Shown in pieces: positions 52,032 to 61,310 of a DNA stretch of 64,000 bases. Under the pieces are notes generated by a model. The model worked only from the letters and a program-made list of their open reading frames with translations. It had not been told where the DNA came from and did no database searches. The DNA is from Bacteroidota bacterium (lineage in GTDB: Bacteria; Bacteroidota; Bacteroidia; UKL13-3). Within the stretch, counting starts at the first letter, position 1. Each line of letters starts with the position of its first letter. Location: the NCBI GenBank assembly GCA_027482225.1, contig JAIXWD010000007.1, positions 372,001 to 436,000 of the forward strand, written 5' to 3'. The translations under genes and the position numbers were made by a program.

Positions 52032-54746
52032 TTATAAATTAGCCAAACTTCCTTTTAGCACTTGAATTTTAGCAACGGCATCGGCTTTTTTCTGGCGCTC
52101 TTTTTCAACCAAATCCGGCTTAGCATTGGCCATAAACTTCTCGTTACTTAATTTTGCATCAACCGATTTCATAAAGCCTTCTAAGTATTCTATCTCTTTG
52201 AATATTTTGGCTTTTTCAGCTTCCACATCAATCTGAAGGTTTAAAAATGCATAAACCTCATCTGTATCAACAGGTAATAAAACCGCTTTGTCTTGTTTGT
52301 TATTTACAAAAGTAATATTACCAATATTGGCTAACTTTTTAATTAAAAAAGCATACGGTTTATACATTTCCTCTTGAGTTGATTTGATGGCAATATCAAA
52401 AGTTTCCTTAGGACTTATGCCTTTGCTGTTACGTAGGTTTCTTACTTGTTGAATCAACTCGTATGCTAAATCTAATTTAGGTGCAGTTACTTTATTTACG
52501 GTTTGATTAGAACCAAAAGGATAAGCTGCTACACAAATTGATTCACCTGCATGCCTGTTGCTTAAGTTTTGCCAAATTTCTTCGGTAATAAAAGGCATAA
52601 ATGGATGCAACAAGCGCATCAACTCATCAAAAAATGTAATGGTTTGGTTGTATGTTGATTCATTAATTGGCTTGCCGTATTCAGGCTTAATCATCTCTAG
52701 GTACCATGCACAGTAATCATCCCAAATTAGTTTGTACATGCTCATTAACACCTCACTTAACTTATAGTCGGTGTACTTTTCGTTTATATCTGTGTAAGCA
52801 TCATTTAACTTTCCTCTAAACCAATCGGCACTAATTTTATTACTTTCTAAAATTTCTACATCAAATTCAGCATCAGGTTTTACCTCTAACCCTTTAACCA
52901 ATCGAAACGCATTCCAAATTTTATTGGCAAAGTTACGTCCTTGCTCTACCTGGCTTTCATCAAACAAAATATCATTACCTGCAGGCGAACTAAGCAACAT
53001 GCCCATGCGCACGCCATCAGCGCCATGTTGTGCTATTAAATCTAACGGATCGGGGGAGTTACCCAACGATTTACTCATTTTTCTGCGTTGTTTATCGCGA
53101 ACAATACCCGTGTAATAAACATTTTTAAATGGCTTCTCACCCATCCATTCATAACCAGCCATAATCATACGTGCCACCCAAAAGAACATAATCTCTGGAG
53201 CAGTAACTAAATCGTTGGTTGGGTAATAGTATTTAATATCGGCATTTTCTTTACTCACTTTGCCATTGTCCATTTTCTCAAATCCATCAAACACACTTAT
53301 TGGCCACAACCAAGACGAAAACCAGGTATCCACCACATCATCATCTTGTTTTAGTTGTTGAGTGTTTGAAGTTGGATATTGAATTTTATAATGAGCCATT
53401 GCCTCATCATGCGTTATAGCTACAACAAAATTCCCTGCCTCATCATACCAAGCCGGAATACGCTGTCCCCACCACAATTGACGACTAATACACCAATCTT
53501 TAATGTTATCAATCCAATGCTTATACGTGTTTTTCATATTGGCAGGATGAAACTTAATTTCATCATTCATTACCGCATCTAACACTTGTGGATTTTTAGC
53601 TACAAATTTCTTCATATCAACCCACCACTGTAAAGTTAAACGAGGTTCAATTACTGCACCTGTGCGCTCACTGGTTCCAACTTGGTTTTTATATTCGTCA
53701 ATTTTTAAAATATGGCCTGCTTCTTCCAAGTGCACTGCAATTTCTCTGCGAACAGCAAAACGATCTTTACCAATGTAACGCAGGTCTATTGCTTTCTCAT
53801 TTAAAAATCCTTCTTCGTTTAAAATATCTATTACTTCTAAGTTGTATTTCTTGCCCAACTCGTAATCGTTTTTATCGTGTGCAGGAGTAACTTTCAAACA
53901 ACCTGTACCAAACTCCATATCCACATATTCATCGGCAATAATGGTTATAGGCCTGTTAATAAAAGGCACCAAAACTTGTTTACCCACTAGGTGTTTAAAT
54001 CGCTCATCATTGGGGTTCACGCATATTGCAGTATCTGCTAAAATGGTTTCAGGACGCGTAGTTGCAATAACTACATAATCCATACTTTCCTTATTCGAAT
54101 TTTGGATTTCGGATTTCGAATTTTCGGTTAAAAAGTACTTAATGAAATACAATTTAGATTGAACATCTTTAAAAATAACCTCTTCATCGCTCAATGCTGT
54201 TTTACCTTGAGGGTCCCAATTAACCATGCGCAACTCACGATATATTAATCCTTTATTGTATAAATCAATAAAAGTATTAATTACAGCTTCGCTCATTTTA
54301 GGTTCCATAGTAAAACGCGTACGATCCCAATCGCAGCTTGCACCAAGTTTTTCTAATTGTTTTAAAATGATTCCTCCATATTTCTCTTTCCACTCCCAAG
54401 CGTATTTCAAAAATTCATCTCTACTTAAGTCTGATTTTTTGATGCCTTTTTCACGCAACATTTGCACTACCTTAGCTTCTGTTGCAATTGATGCGTGATC
54501 GGTACCTGCCACCCAAAGTGCGTTTTTACCTTGCATACGCGCCTTGCGTACCAATACATCTTGTATAGTATTATTAAGCATGTGACCCATGTGTAAAACA
54601 CCAGTAACATTAGGCGGAGGTATAACAACAGTAAAGGGTTCGCGACCATCTGGTGTGCTTTTAAATAACTTGTTGGCAAGCCAGTAGCTGTACCATTTAT
54701 CCTCTATTTGTTGTGGGTTATATGTTTTTGTTATTTCGGTACTCAT
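52032..54746 (-). CDS. valS: Valyl-tRNA synthetase
   Basis: 904 residues from the ATG at 54746; a 12-residue upstream extension is unlikely. The class I signatures are HMGH in NVTGVLHMGHML and KMSKS in RRKMSKSLGN. The editing domain TTRPETILADTA, the DTWFSSWLWP stretch and a C-terminal coiled-coil arm are present. Two low-complexity insertions with repeat-like DNA interrupt the normal sequence, at about 54090-54127 (ENSKSEIQNSNK) and 53349-53390 (KIQYPTSNTQQLK). Neither breaks the frame. Confidence 0.95.
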   Translation of the reverse strand: MSTEITKTYNPQQIEDKWYSYWLANKLFKSTPDGREPFTVVIPPPNVTGVLHMGHMLNNTIQDVLVRKARMQGKNALWVAGTDHASIATEAKVVQMLREKGIKKSDLSRDEFLKYAWEWKEKYGGIILKQLEKLGASCDWDRTRFTMEPKMSEAVINTFIDLYNKGLIYRELRMVNWDPQGKTALSDEEVIFKDVQSKLYFIKYFLTENSKSEIQNSNKESMDYVVIATTRPETILADTAICVNPNDERFKHLVGKQVLVPFINRPITIIADEYVDMEFGTGCLKVTPAHDKNDYELGKKYNLEVIDILNEEGFLNEKAIDLRYIGKDRFAVRREIAVHLEEAGHILKIDEYKNQVGTSERTGAVIEPRLTLQWWVDMKKFVAKNPQVLDAVMNDEIKFHPANMKNTYKHWIDNIKDWCISRQLWWGQRIPAWYDEAGNFVVAITHDEAMAHYKIQYPTSNTQQLKQDDDVVDTWFSSWLWPISVFDGFEKMDNGKVSKENADIKYYYPTNDLVTAPEIMFFWVARMIMAGYEWMGEKPFKNVYYTGIVRDKQRRKMSKSLGNSPDPLDLIAQHGADGVRMGMLLSSPAGNDILFDESQVEQGRNFANKIWNAFRLVKGLEVKPDAEFDVEILESNKISADWFRGKLNDAYTDINEKYTDYKLSEVLMSMYKLIWDDYCAWYLEMIKPEYGKPINESTYNQTITFFDELMRLLHPFMPFITEEIWQNLSNRHAGESICVAAYPFGSNQTVNKVTAPKLDLAYELIQQVRNLRNSKGISPKETFDIAIKSTQEEMYKPYAFLIKKLANIGNITFVNNKQDKAVLLPVDTDEVYAFLNLQIDVEAEKAKIFKEIEYLEGFMKSVDAKLSNEKFMANAKPDLVEKERQKKADAVAKIQVLKGSLANL

Positions 54747-54846
54747 TGTGCTGCAAAATAAGGGTGCTTGTTGTAATCCCAAAATGGTAAATCAACAATT
54801 TTAGTTGTAATGAATGTGGGGTTGAATGGTTTAGGTTTGAATTAAC

Positions 54847-54882
54847 AAAAAACCCCGAGACGCTTTAGCGAACCGGGGTTTT
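54847..54882 (-). terminator. Intrinsic terminator after rplS
   Basis: Read leftward, AAAACCCCG and CGGGGTTTT form the outer stem with an inner CGCT/AGCG pair, followed by a T run. It closes the ribosomal cluster. Confidence 0.8.
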
Positions 54883-54901
54883 ACAATCAACTATGAAAAA
54901 A

Positions 54902-55258
54902 TTAACCTCTTCTTTCTTTAACACGTGCTTTTTTACCTGTAAGTTCGCGTAGGTAGAATAAGCGCGCTCTGCGTACTTTACCACGGCTGACCAACTCGAT
55001 TTTATCGATATTTGGTGAGAACAGAGGGAAAATACGCTCAACACCAACACCATTACTCATTTTACGTACAGTAAATGTGCTGCTGATGCCTGCATTGCGT
55101 CTTTGTAAAACAACACCTTGGTATTGCTGAATACGTTCTTTAGCTCCCTCTTTAATTTTATAGTATACATTTACTGTATCGCCTGCTATAAATGTAGGGA
55201 AGTTTTTATCAGCGGTAAATTCGCTTTCAACTAATTTTATTGCCTCAACTGCGTTCAT
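54902..55258 (-). CDS. rplS: 50S ribosomal protein L19
   Basis: 118 residues, standard L19: [24 protein letters not shown]-like [44 protein letters not shown], and a basic tail. It is the last gene of the ffh-rpsP-rimM-trmD-rplS cluster, with a terminator after it. Confidence 0.97.
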   Translation of the reverse strand: MNAVEAIKLVESEFTADKNFPTFIAGDTVNVYYKIKEGAKERIQQYQGVVLQRRNAGISSTFTVRKMSNGVGVERIFPLFSPNIDKIELVSRGKVRRARLFYLRELTGKKARVKERRG

Positions 55259-55388
55259 GACGGTAATGTTTTATTTTTAACGGACTGCGAAAGTACGTTT
55301 TCTATTCTAAATACAAAATTTTTTTCAATAATTTCTTATCATTTCTAATTAACCTTTGTAAAACAACCTAATAATTTTTGTTTTCAAA

Positions 55389-56075
55389 CTATTCATTAGC
55401 ATCGCGGAACAGTCCTGGACGTTTTTGTTTTGTTCGTAAAACACTCTGTTCATGCCTCCACTCCTCTATTTTAGCTTGATGTCCGCTTAACAACACATCG
55501 GGAACTTTCCAACCTTTGTATTCAGCAGGGCGCGTATATACAGGCGGACTAATCAAATCATCCTGAAATGAATCGCTTAAAGCCGATTGTTCATCGCCAA
55601 TTGCACCAGGTATTAATCGCACAATGGCATCAACAATAACTGCTGTAGCCAACTCGCCTCCTGTTAGCACATAATTGCCAATACTTACCTCACGCGTTAT
55701 TAAATGTTGGCGCACACGCTCATCAACCCCTTTGTAATGCCCGCACAAAAACATAATATTTTGTTTGGTTGATAATTGATTGGCCATTTTCTGATCAAAC
55801 AACTCACCATCAGGACTCAGGTATATGATTTCATCGTAAACGTTTTTTTCTTTTAAAGCAGAGATGCACAAATCTATAGGTTCTATTTGCATAACCATAC
55901 CTGCTCCACCTCCAAACGGATAATCATCAACCGAGCGCTGCTTACTTTTACTGTATTCGCGAATGTTGTGCAAACCGATGTTAACCAAATTATTGGCCAC
56001 AGCACGTTTAATGATGGAATGCCCAAACGGACTTTCAAACATTTCGGGAAATAATGTAAGTATGTCTATGTTCAT
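55389..56075 (-). CDS. trmD: tRNA (guanine37-N1)-methyltransferase
   Basis: 228-residue SPOUT methyltransferase that methylates G37 next to the anticodon and prevents frameshifts. Start [39 protein letters not shown] and the knot region [14 protein letters not shown]-type sequence with DAIVRLIPG are standard. It lies downstream of rimM with a 97-base gap and upstream of rplS. Confidence 0.97.
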   Translation of the reverse strand: MNIDILTLFPEMFESPFGHSIIKRAVANNLVNIGLHNIREYSKSKQRSVDDYPFGGGAGMVMQIEPIDLCISALKEKNVYDEIIYLSPDGELFDQKMANQLSTKQNIMFLCGHYKGVDERVRQHLITREVSIGNYVLTGGELATAVIVDAIVRLIPGAIGDEQSALSDSFQDDLISPPVYTRPAEYKGWKVPDVLLSGHQAKIEEWRHEQSVLRTKQKRPGLFRDANE

Positions 56076-56172
56076 ACCGTTATATTGTTTTGGTTGGGTA
56101 GAGAGCTAATTAATTATGGTATTTTTAACTACTAATTTAGCGTTGCAATGGCATTATAGCAGCGTTTAAAAA

Positions 56173-56688
56173 TTACTCATACAATTCAAAAAAACCTTCA
56201 GGTAGGTTTAAGTATATAATTTCTTTTGCCTCATCCACATTATGAATAAAGGCTTCAACCATTGGTATCATTACTTGTTGTCCTTTGTAATGAGTAATCA
56301 ACATGGTTTGTTGAGGCAACTCTTCAGTAGCCACAATTTCTCCTATTTCACCTAGGTTTATATCAACCAATTTAAACCCATTTAAGTTAAAATCGCCTTC
56401 CTTGGGCTTATTCTTTCCTTTGGTTTTGGGCACTAATAATTTATAGCCGAGATAAGCTTGAGCTTGCTCCATACTGTTGATGCCTTGCAATTTAACTAGC
56501 CATTCATCATGATTTGCCGTTTGAGCTTGTTCGATATAAAATGGAACGGGCTTTTCTCGAATTTCGAGAAAAGCCCATTCAGTTAGTTTAACCTTTATAT
56601 CGGTAACAATTTTTAACTCTCCTTTAGTTCCGTGCGTTTTGGCAACTGTACCGGCCACCATGAAATCTTTTTTTAGAATTGATTTCAA
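56173..56688 (-). CDS. rimM: Ribosome maturation factor RimM
   Basis: 171 residues. The N-terminal domain has TVAKTHGTKGELKIVTD and the C-terminal PRC-barrel region has VEAFIHNVDEAKEIIYLNLPEGF. It binds S19 and helps mature the 30S head. The start could be TTG at 56688 or ATG at 56661; the TTG version leaves the usual residues before the first beta strand and is used here. It sits between rpsP and trmD, as in most bacteria. Confidence 0.92.
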   Translation of the reverse strand: MKSILKKDFMVAGTVAKTHGTKGELKIVTDIKVKLTEWAFLEIREKPVPFYIEQAQTANHDEWLVKLQGINSMEQAQAYLGYKLLVPKTKGKNKPKEGDFNLNGFKLVDINLGEIGEIVATEELPQQTMLITHYKGQQVMIPMVEAFIHNVDEAKEIIYLNLPEGFFELYE

Positions 56689-56706
56689 AGTTATTGGAGT
56701 TATAAA

Positions 56707-57315
56707 TTATTCAGCGCTGTTGGTATCTTCTGTAGCAGCAGGTGTTTCTTCAACCACTGCAGGAGTTTCTTCAACTACAGCTGGTGCTTCTTCAACTACA
56801 GCAACTACTTCTTCGGCAGCAGCTTCTTCACTTGCAGCATTAACTGCAGCTTGAGCAGATGCTAATTTCTCCGCTAATTTAGCAGCACGAGCTTCTTTCA
56901 CCTTTGTTTCGTGAGCTAAGGCAGCAACTTTTGCATTTGCTTTAGTAGTTGCGCTTTTTTCTACATGAGCAACAACTTTTGAAACTTTATCGTTAACCCA
57001 AGCTTCAAATTTAGCGTTTGCTTGTTCTTCGGTTAAAGCACCTTTAGCCACACCACCTAATAAGTGATGCTTGTATAAAGCACCTTTGTAAGAAAGGATA
57101 GCGCGACAAGTGTCTGTTGGTTGTGCACCATTGTTTAACCAATTTACTGCCGAGTCAATGTTTAATTCAATAGTTGCTGGAACTGTAGTTGGATTGTACA
57201 TTCCAATTTTTTCAATGAATTTACCATCTCTCGGAGCACGTGAATCCGCCACCACAATGTGATAATACGGTGCATGGGTTCTACCATGACGTTGTAATCT
57301 AATTTTTACTGACAT
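56707..57315 (-). CDS. rpsP: 30S ribosomal protein S16 with long acidic tail
   Basis: 202 residues. The first ~85 are normal S16 (KIRLQRHGRTHAPYYHIVVADSRAPRDG). Residues ~110-165 are Ala/Lys-rich helix, and the last ~35 repeat VVEE(A/T)PAVVEETPA. Bacteroidota S16 is often extended, but this tail is made of a short imperfect nucleotide repeat. First gene of the cluster after ffh; a tandem heptamer array lies in its leader. Confidence 0.95.
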   Translation of the reverse strand: MSVKIRLQRHGRTHAPYYHIVVADSRAPRDGKFIEKIGMYNPTTVPATIELNIDSAVNWLNNGAQPTDTCRAILSYKGALYKHHLLGGVAKGALTEEQANAKFEAWVNDKVSKVVAHVEKSATTKANAKVAALAHETKVKEARAAKLAEKLASAQAAVNAASEEAAAEEVVAVVEEAPAVVEETPAVVEETPAATEDTNSAE

Positions 57316-57450
57316 AATATTTTTTAGTTAAAATGTTAATCCGCTGAGTCTCCTGTTCAGCGGGGTGCAAATATGAGGCATTTATTTTAAATATCCAAAC
57401 GGGGCGGGAGATTGGTTTTGAGTTGATTCTTTATGGTTACAATTCAACAC

Positions 57451-57506
57451 TAATTACTAATTACTAATTACTAATTACTAATTACTAATAACTAATAACT
57501 AATAAC
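57451..57506. repeat. Heptamer tandem array
   Basis: Five copies of TAATTAC followed by three of TAATAAC, 56 bases, perfectly in phase. It lies between the ffh stop and rpsP start (transcribed leftward), about 135 bases upstream of the rpsP start. Confidence 0.85.
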
Positions 57507-57521
57507 TCAACACTCCTCCCA

Positions 57522-58859
57522 CTATCTTCCAAAAGGCATCTTTGGCATTAAACCTTTGGGCATTCCACCACCACCCATTTTGCTGAAGGTTTTCATCATC
57601 TTACGCATTTCTTCAAACTGCTTCAACAATTGATTTACCTGTTGAATATCTGTTCCACTACCATTAGCGATACGTTTTCTGCGGCTTCCGTTTATGATAT
57701 CAGGCGTTTTACGCTCGCCAGGGGTCATAGAGTTTATAATGGCCTCGATACCTTTAAAGGCATCATCGCTAATATCAATATCTTTCATGGCTTTACCTAC
57801 ACCTGGAATCATGGCCATCAAATCTTTGATATTACCCATTTTCTTAATTTGCTGAATTTGGGTATAAAAATCCTCGAACGTAAACTGATCTTTTAATAAT
57901 TTCTTCTGAATACGATCTGCTTCTTCTTCATCAAACACCTGTTGGGCACGTTCAACCAAACTCACAATATCACCCATCCCCAAAATACGCTGGGACATAC
58001 GATCAGGGTGAAACTGATCCAATGCTTCCATTTTTTCACCCATCCCCACAAACTTAATCGGCTTATTCACCACCGATTTAATGGAAAGCGCAGCACCACC
58101 GCGGGTATCACCATCTAATTTGGTTAAAATCACACCGCTAAAATCTAACACATCATTAAATGCTTTTGCAGTATTTACGGCATCCTGGCCAGTCATGCTA
58201 TCAACAACAAATAAAATCTCATTAGGGTTAATGGCATTTTTGATGTTGCCAATTTCAGCCATCATTTCTTCATCAACACTTAAACGACCAGCAGTATCCA
58301 CAATCAATACACTTGCACCTTGATCTTTAGCTGCTTTTAAGGCATTTTGAGCGATACTCACAGGATTGTTATTTCCTTCTTCAAAATATACAGGTACCCC
58401 AATTTGTTCGCCCAATACTTTTAACTGCTCAATTGCAGCTGGACGATACACATCACAAGCTGACATCATTACGGTGCGGCCTTTTTTCTTAATGTAATTG
58501 GCTAATTTGGCTGAGTGTGTGGTTTTACCTGAACCTTGCAAACCAGCCATTAAAATTACGGCAGGACTTCCAACTAAATTAATTTCTTCTGTTTTACCAC
58601 CTAATAAAAGTGTTAACTCATCATTCACAATTTTGGTTAGCAATTGCCCCGGTGTAACGCTGGTTAATACGTTTTGTCCTAATGCTTTTTCTTTAACAGT
58701 ATCCGTAAACTGTTTGGCTATTTTATAGTTAACATCGGCATCAATTAACGCTTTACGAATTTCTTTAACCGTTTCGGCTACGTTAATTTCAGATATTTTA
58801 CCTTGACCTTTAAGGGTTTTAAATGCTTTCTCGAGTTTACTACTTAAGCTTTCGAACAT
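57522..58859 (-). CDS. ffh: Signal recognition particle GTPase
   Basis: 445 residues, SRP54. N domain, then the G domain with GLQGSGKTTHSAKLA, DTAGRLSVDEEM, TKLDGDTRGG and KFVGMGEKMEALDQFHPDR. The methionine-rich M domain ends in GGGGMPKGLMPKMPFG. It targets inner-membrane and secreted proteins with 4.5S RNA and FtsY. Full length. Confidence 0.97.
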   Translation of the reverse strand: MFESLSSKLEKAFKTLKGQGKISEINVAETVKEIRKALIDADVNYKIAKQFTDTVKEKALGQNVLTSVTPGQLLTKIVNDELTLLLGGKTEEINLVGSPAVILMAGLQGSGKTTHSAKLANYIKKKGRTVMMSACDVYRPAAIEQLKVLGEQIGVPVYFEEGNNNPVSIAQNALKAAKDQGASVLIVDTAGRLSVDEEMMAEIGNIKNAINPNEILFVVDSMTGQDAVNTAKAFNDVLDFSGVILTKLDGDTRGGAALSIKSVVNKPIKFVGMGEKMEALDQFHPDRMSQRILGMGDIVSLVERAQQVFDEEEADRIQKKLLKDQFTFEDFYTQIQQIKKMGNIKDLMAMIPGVGKAMKDIDISDDAFKGIEAIINSMTPGERKTPDIINGSRRKRIANGSGTDIQQVNQLLKQFEEMRKMMKTFSKMGGGGMPKGLMPKMPFGR

Positions 58860-58977
58860 AATTTTACGTACTTTTGAAGCGCGAATATAAGAATATTGAA
58901 CGATTTGAAATTTTACTTATTCGTTTTTAATATAAATCAGAAAATAAAATATTTACCTCAACCAAATCAAACACCCC

Positions 58978-59370
58978 ATGTACCCATCGCAAACAATAAT
59001 TTTTTATGATGGCCTTTGTGGCTTGTGCGATAAAAGTGTGCAGTTTATTTTAGAAAAAGACAAGCACGAACAATTTTTATTTTGTGCCCTTCAAAGCAAT
59101 TATGCCCGAGAAGTTTTGGGGGATAAAATATCTTTTGATAGTTTTATTTTGTATGACAACGGAAAGACTTATACTAAAAGTACAGGTGCATTACTTACTT
59201 TAAAGAAACTAGGTGGTTTATGGCAGCTGATGTATATTTTTATTATTGTACCTGCCTTTTTAAGAAACGAGGTGTATAGCTATATTGCTAAAAATCGATA
59301 CCAATGGTTTGGTAAGTTTGATAATTGCAAAATCCCTACAGCACAACAAAAAAAGAGATTTATTGAATGA
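58978..59370 (+). CDS. DCC-family thiol-disulfide oxidoreductase-like protein (DUF393)
   Basis: 130 residues. The motif YDGLCGLCDKSVQFIL gives the DxxCxxC pattern of the DCC family, and LLTLKKLGGLWQLMY and PAFLRNEVYSYIAKNRY are also typical. No signal peptide. Its last bases overlap the next gene's start (ATGA), so it is translationally coupled to a kinase gene, which is an unusual partner. Confidence 0.9.
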   Translation: MYPSQTIIFYDGLCGLCDKSVQFILEKDKHEQFLFCALQSNYAREVLGDKISFDSFILYDNGKTYTKSTGALLTLKKLGGLWQLMYIFIIVPAFLRNEVYSYIAKNRYQWFGKFDNCKIPTAQQKKRFIE

Positions 59371-60260
59371 TAACTTTAAAAGGAATTGTGCAAAGTTATT
59401 ACTTTAACGAGCAAACTGATCTAATTACGAAAGGCAAATTCAATAAAGTTTTTAAAGGTGTTAATGAAAGTAACAACCCTGTTTGTATTAAACAACTCTT
59501 GCCACATTTAGCCCATGACCAACAAGCTATTATTTACTTTAAGCAAGAGTATATTTTTCAATTACAACACCCAAATATTATTGCTGCATCAGATTATATT
59601 GTTAATGATGGTAAACACTATTTGGTTAGGTCTTGGATTGATGGTAACGACTTGAGCAAAACCGCACACAAGCTAAATGAAAAAGAAGCTTTGAATGTTA
59701 TTAAGGAGGTACTCATCGCATTAAATTATTTGCACCACAAAGGAATTTTACATTTAGATATTCAACCGAAAAATATTTTAATTGGTAAAGATGGAAAAGT
59801 TTTTTTATCTGACTTTGGATTAGCTAAACGTATTGATCGCATTATATACAAGCAACCTTTTAATATTTATTACAGCTCACCCGAACAAATTTTAAATCAT
59901 TTTAATCTGTTTAATTACTCAACCGACTTATTTGCTGTAGGAGTTTTATTGTATGAATTGCTATTAGGCGAAAGACCGTTTAACAACGAGAACCCTGAAG
60001 TATTAATGAATATTGTAATTGCATCTCCACTTCCAACCAACGGATTGAGTATAGATGTAGCAGTAGTTTTGGAAAAAGCTACAGCAAAACCGCGCTTTAA
60101 TCTACCACCCACAAAATACACTTACGATGAGTTAGATGGACAATTAATTGTAGCACAAAAATTACGTTATCAATCTGCAGAAGAATTTTTAAAAGCAATA
60201 AAAACATTGGAAGGGAAAAACTTAGTTACCAGAAGATGGTGGAAGTTTTGGGAGAATTAG
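59367..60260 (+). CDS. Serine/threonine protein kinase
   Basis: 297 residues, a single kinase domain without membrane segment or sensor. ATP-binding Lys at ~42 (VCIKQLL), catalytic HLDIQPKNIL near residue 130 (HLD replaces HRD; the Asp is kept), SDFGLAK near 148, SPEQIL instead of APE, and DLFAVGVLLYELLLG. All catalytic residues are present, so activity is likely. It is coupled to the DCC-protein gene and overlaps the convergent gene's end by four bases. Confidence 0.88.
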   Translation: MITLKGIVQSYYFNEQTDLITKGKFNKVFKGVNESNNPVCIKQLLPHLAHDQQAIIYFKQEYIFQLQHPNIIAASDYIVNDGKHYLVRSWIDGNDLSKTAHKLNEKEALNVIKEVLIALNYLHHKGILHLDIQPKNILIGKDGKVFLSDFGLAKRIDRIIYKQPFNIYYSSPEQILNHFNLFNYSTDLFAVGVLLYELLLGERPFNNENPEVLMNIVIASPLPTNGLSIDVAVVLEKATAKPRFNLPPTKYTYDELDGQLIVAQKLRYQSAEEFLKAIKTLEGKNLVTRRWWKFWEN

Positions 60261-60661
60261 GTTAATAAAACTCCTAAACAATCCAATACAGGCAATTTCA
60301 TTAGGCGATCTTCAGTTATGGTATTTTCTTTGAAAGTTAACTTCTTATCAATCATATTTCCATTGTTGTAAAACACTATAAAGTATTCGTTATTTAACTC
60401 AAACAAATCGGGATTAATGGGTTCAACTTTAATGGCGGTTTGCGAATCAATATCATCTAAAAAATAACGCATCAAAGTTGTTTCTTTTTCTGTACCATTA
60501 ATTATACCATAACCTTTACAAGTAATAAATACATTTACAATTTTTTCATCGCCTAAATTTACCACAAACACATTCCATATCACTTCAAGGTCATCGTTTA
60601 ACTCCTTAACAATGGCTACACCAACGTTGGAGTTATGTTCTAGTTTTATATCTTTAAGCAT
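60257..60661 (-). CDS. Uncharacterised protein
   Basis: 134 residues from the ATG at 60661, preferred to a longer frame that would add 12 unusual residues. Mixed alpha/beta with WNVFVVNLGDEKIVNVFITCKGYG and NNEYFIVFYNNGNMIDKK. No signal or membrane segment, no family recognised; such proteins occur next to the YkuK-like gene in related genomes only as far as I can guess. The 48-base spacing to the upstream gene suggests co-transcription. Confidence 0.65.
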   Translation of the reverse strand: MLKDIKLEHNSNVGVAIVKELNDDLEVIWNVFVVNLGDEKIVNVFITCKGYGIINGTEKETTLMRYFLDDIDSQTAIKVEPINPDLFELNNEYFIVFYNNGNMIDKKLTFKENTITEDRLMKLPVLDCLGVLLT

Positions 60662-60709
60662 GGCGCAAATATAGGGTTTGACAAAACCCAATACCAAACC
60701 TATTCCTTA

Positions 60710-61210
60710 TTAATGCACAATTTTGTTGGCACAATAAGAACTTGCGAATGCATCGGGCTTTGCTTTAAATACAAAGCCCATACTTAAAATATATCCCATT
60801 GCTTCGCTTAATGCCGTATTAGATTTAAAACTTGGATTGGTATTTATATCAGCATGAACCTCTAAATCTACTTCGTATAGATCTAACAAGTCGCACAATT
60901 GGTATGCAATTTCAATTGATTTAGAAACCTCCAATAACATTCTTTCTTTGATACTCATTTTTTGGGTGCTTTTTTCGCTACTAATTAGCATGAAGCCACC
61001 TTTTTTTTGCCTAACAAATACAATTACAGTAGCAAATTCGGTATTATTTCCAGTAACTTGAGAATCGGTTCCAATGCATACTTTTAGTTTGTTACCTTTT
61101 GCGGTTTCAGATATAATTAACTGTTCCACCTCATCAACAATGTTGGCAGTAACTTTCTCTCCATTAAATTTCCGCCATTGCATCTCACTTTTGTAATCGC
61201 CTAGCATCAT
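60710..61210 (-). CDS. YkuK-like RNase H-fold protein (DUF458)
   Basis: 166 residues. WRKFNGEKVTANIVDEV, KVCIGTDSQV with the first acidic residue of an RNase H-like core, FVRQKKGGFMLISSEK, LEVHADINTNPSFKSN and GYILSMGFVFKAKPDAFA fit this family, which is widespread and largely uncharacterised. Two adjacent ATGs (61210 and 61207) can start it. Nuclease activity has not been shown as far as I know. Confidence 0.82.
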   Translation of the reverse strand: MMLGDYKSEMQWRKFNGEKVTANIVDEVEQLIISETAKGNKLKVCIGTDSQVTGNNTEFATVIVFVRQKKGGFMLISSEKSTQKMSIKERMLLEVSKSIEIAYQLCDLLDLYEVDLEVHADINTNPSFKSNTALSEAMGYILSMGFVFKAKPDAFASSYCANKIVH

Positions 61211-61310
61211 AATAATTTAATTAATGTTATACTAAATTATGCTTCCATTGTAAATATAACATCATCAAATTCTAAATGTTCGTTAAATGTTTGTAAACAA
61301 TTAAAATCAA

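Noticed and set aside
54865-55053. Minus-strand frame inside rplS
   Set aside because: It lies in another frame of a highly conserved ribosomal gene and has no protein-like features.
56639-56854. Plus-strand frame rich in VSSTTAG repeats
   Set aside because: It is the antisense image of the repetitive S16 tail and overlaps the rimM-rpsP junction.
57451-57506. Tandem repeat as a CRISPR array
   Set aside because: Units are 7 bases with no spacers, and no cas genes are present.
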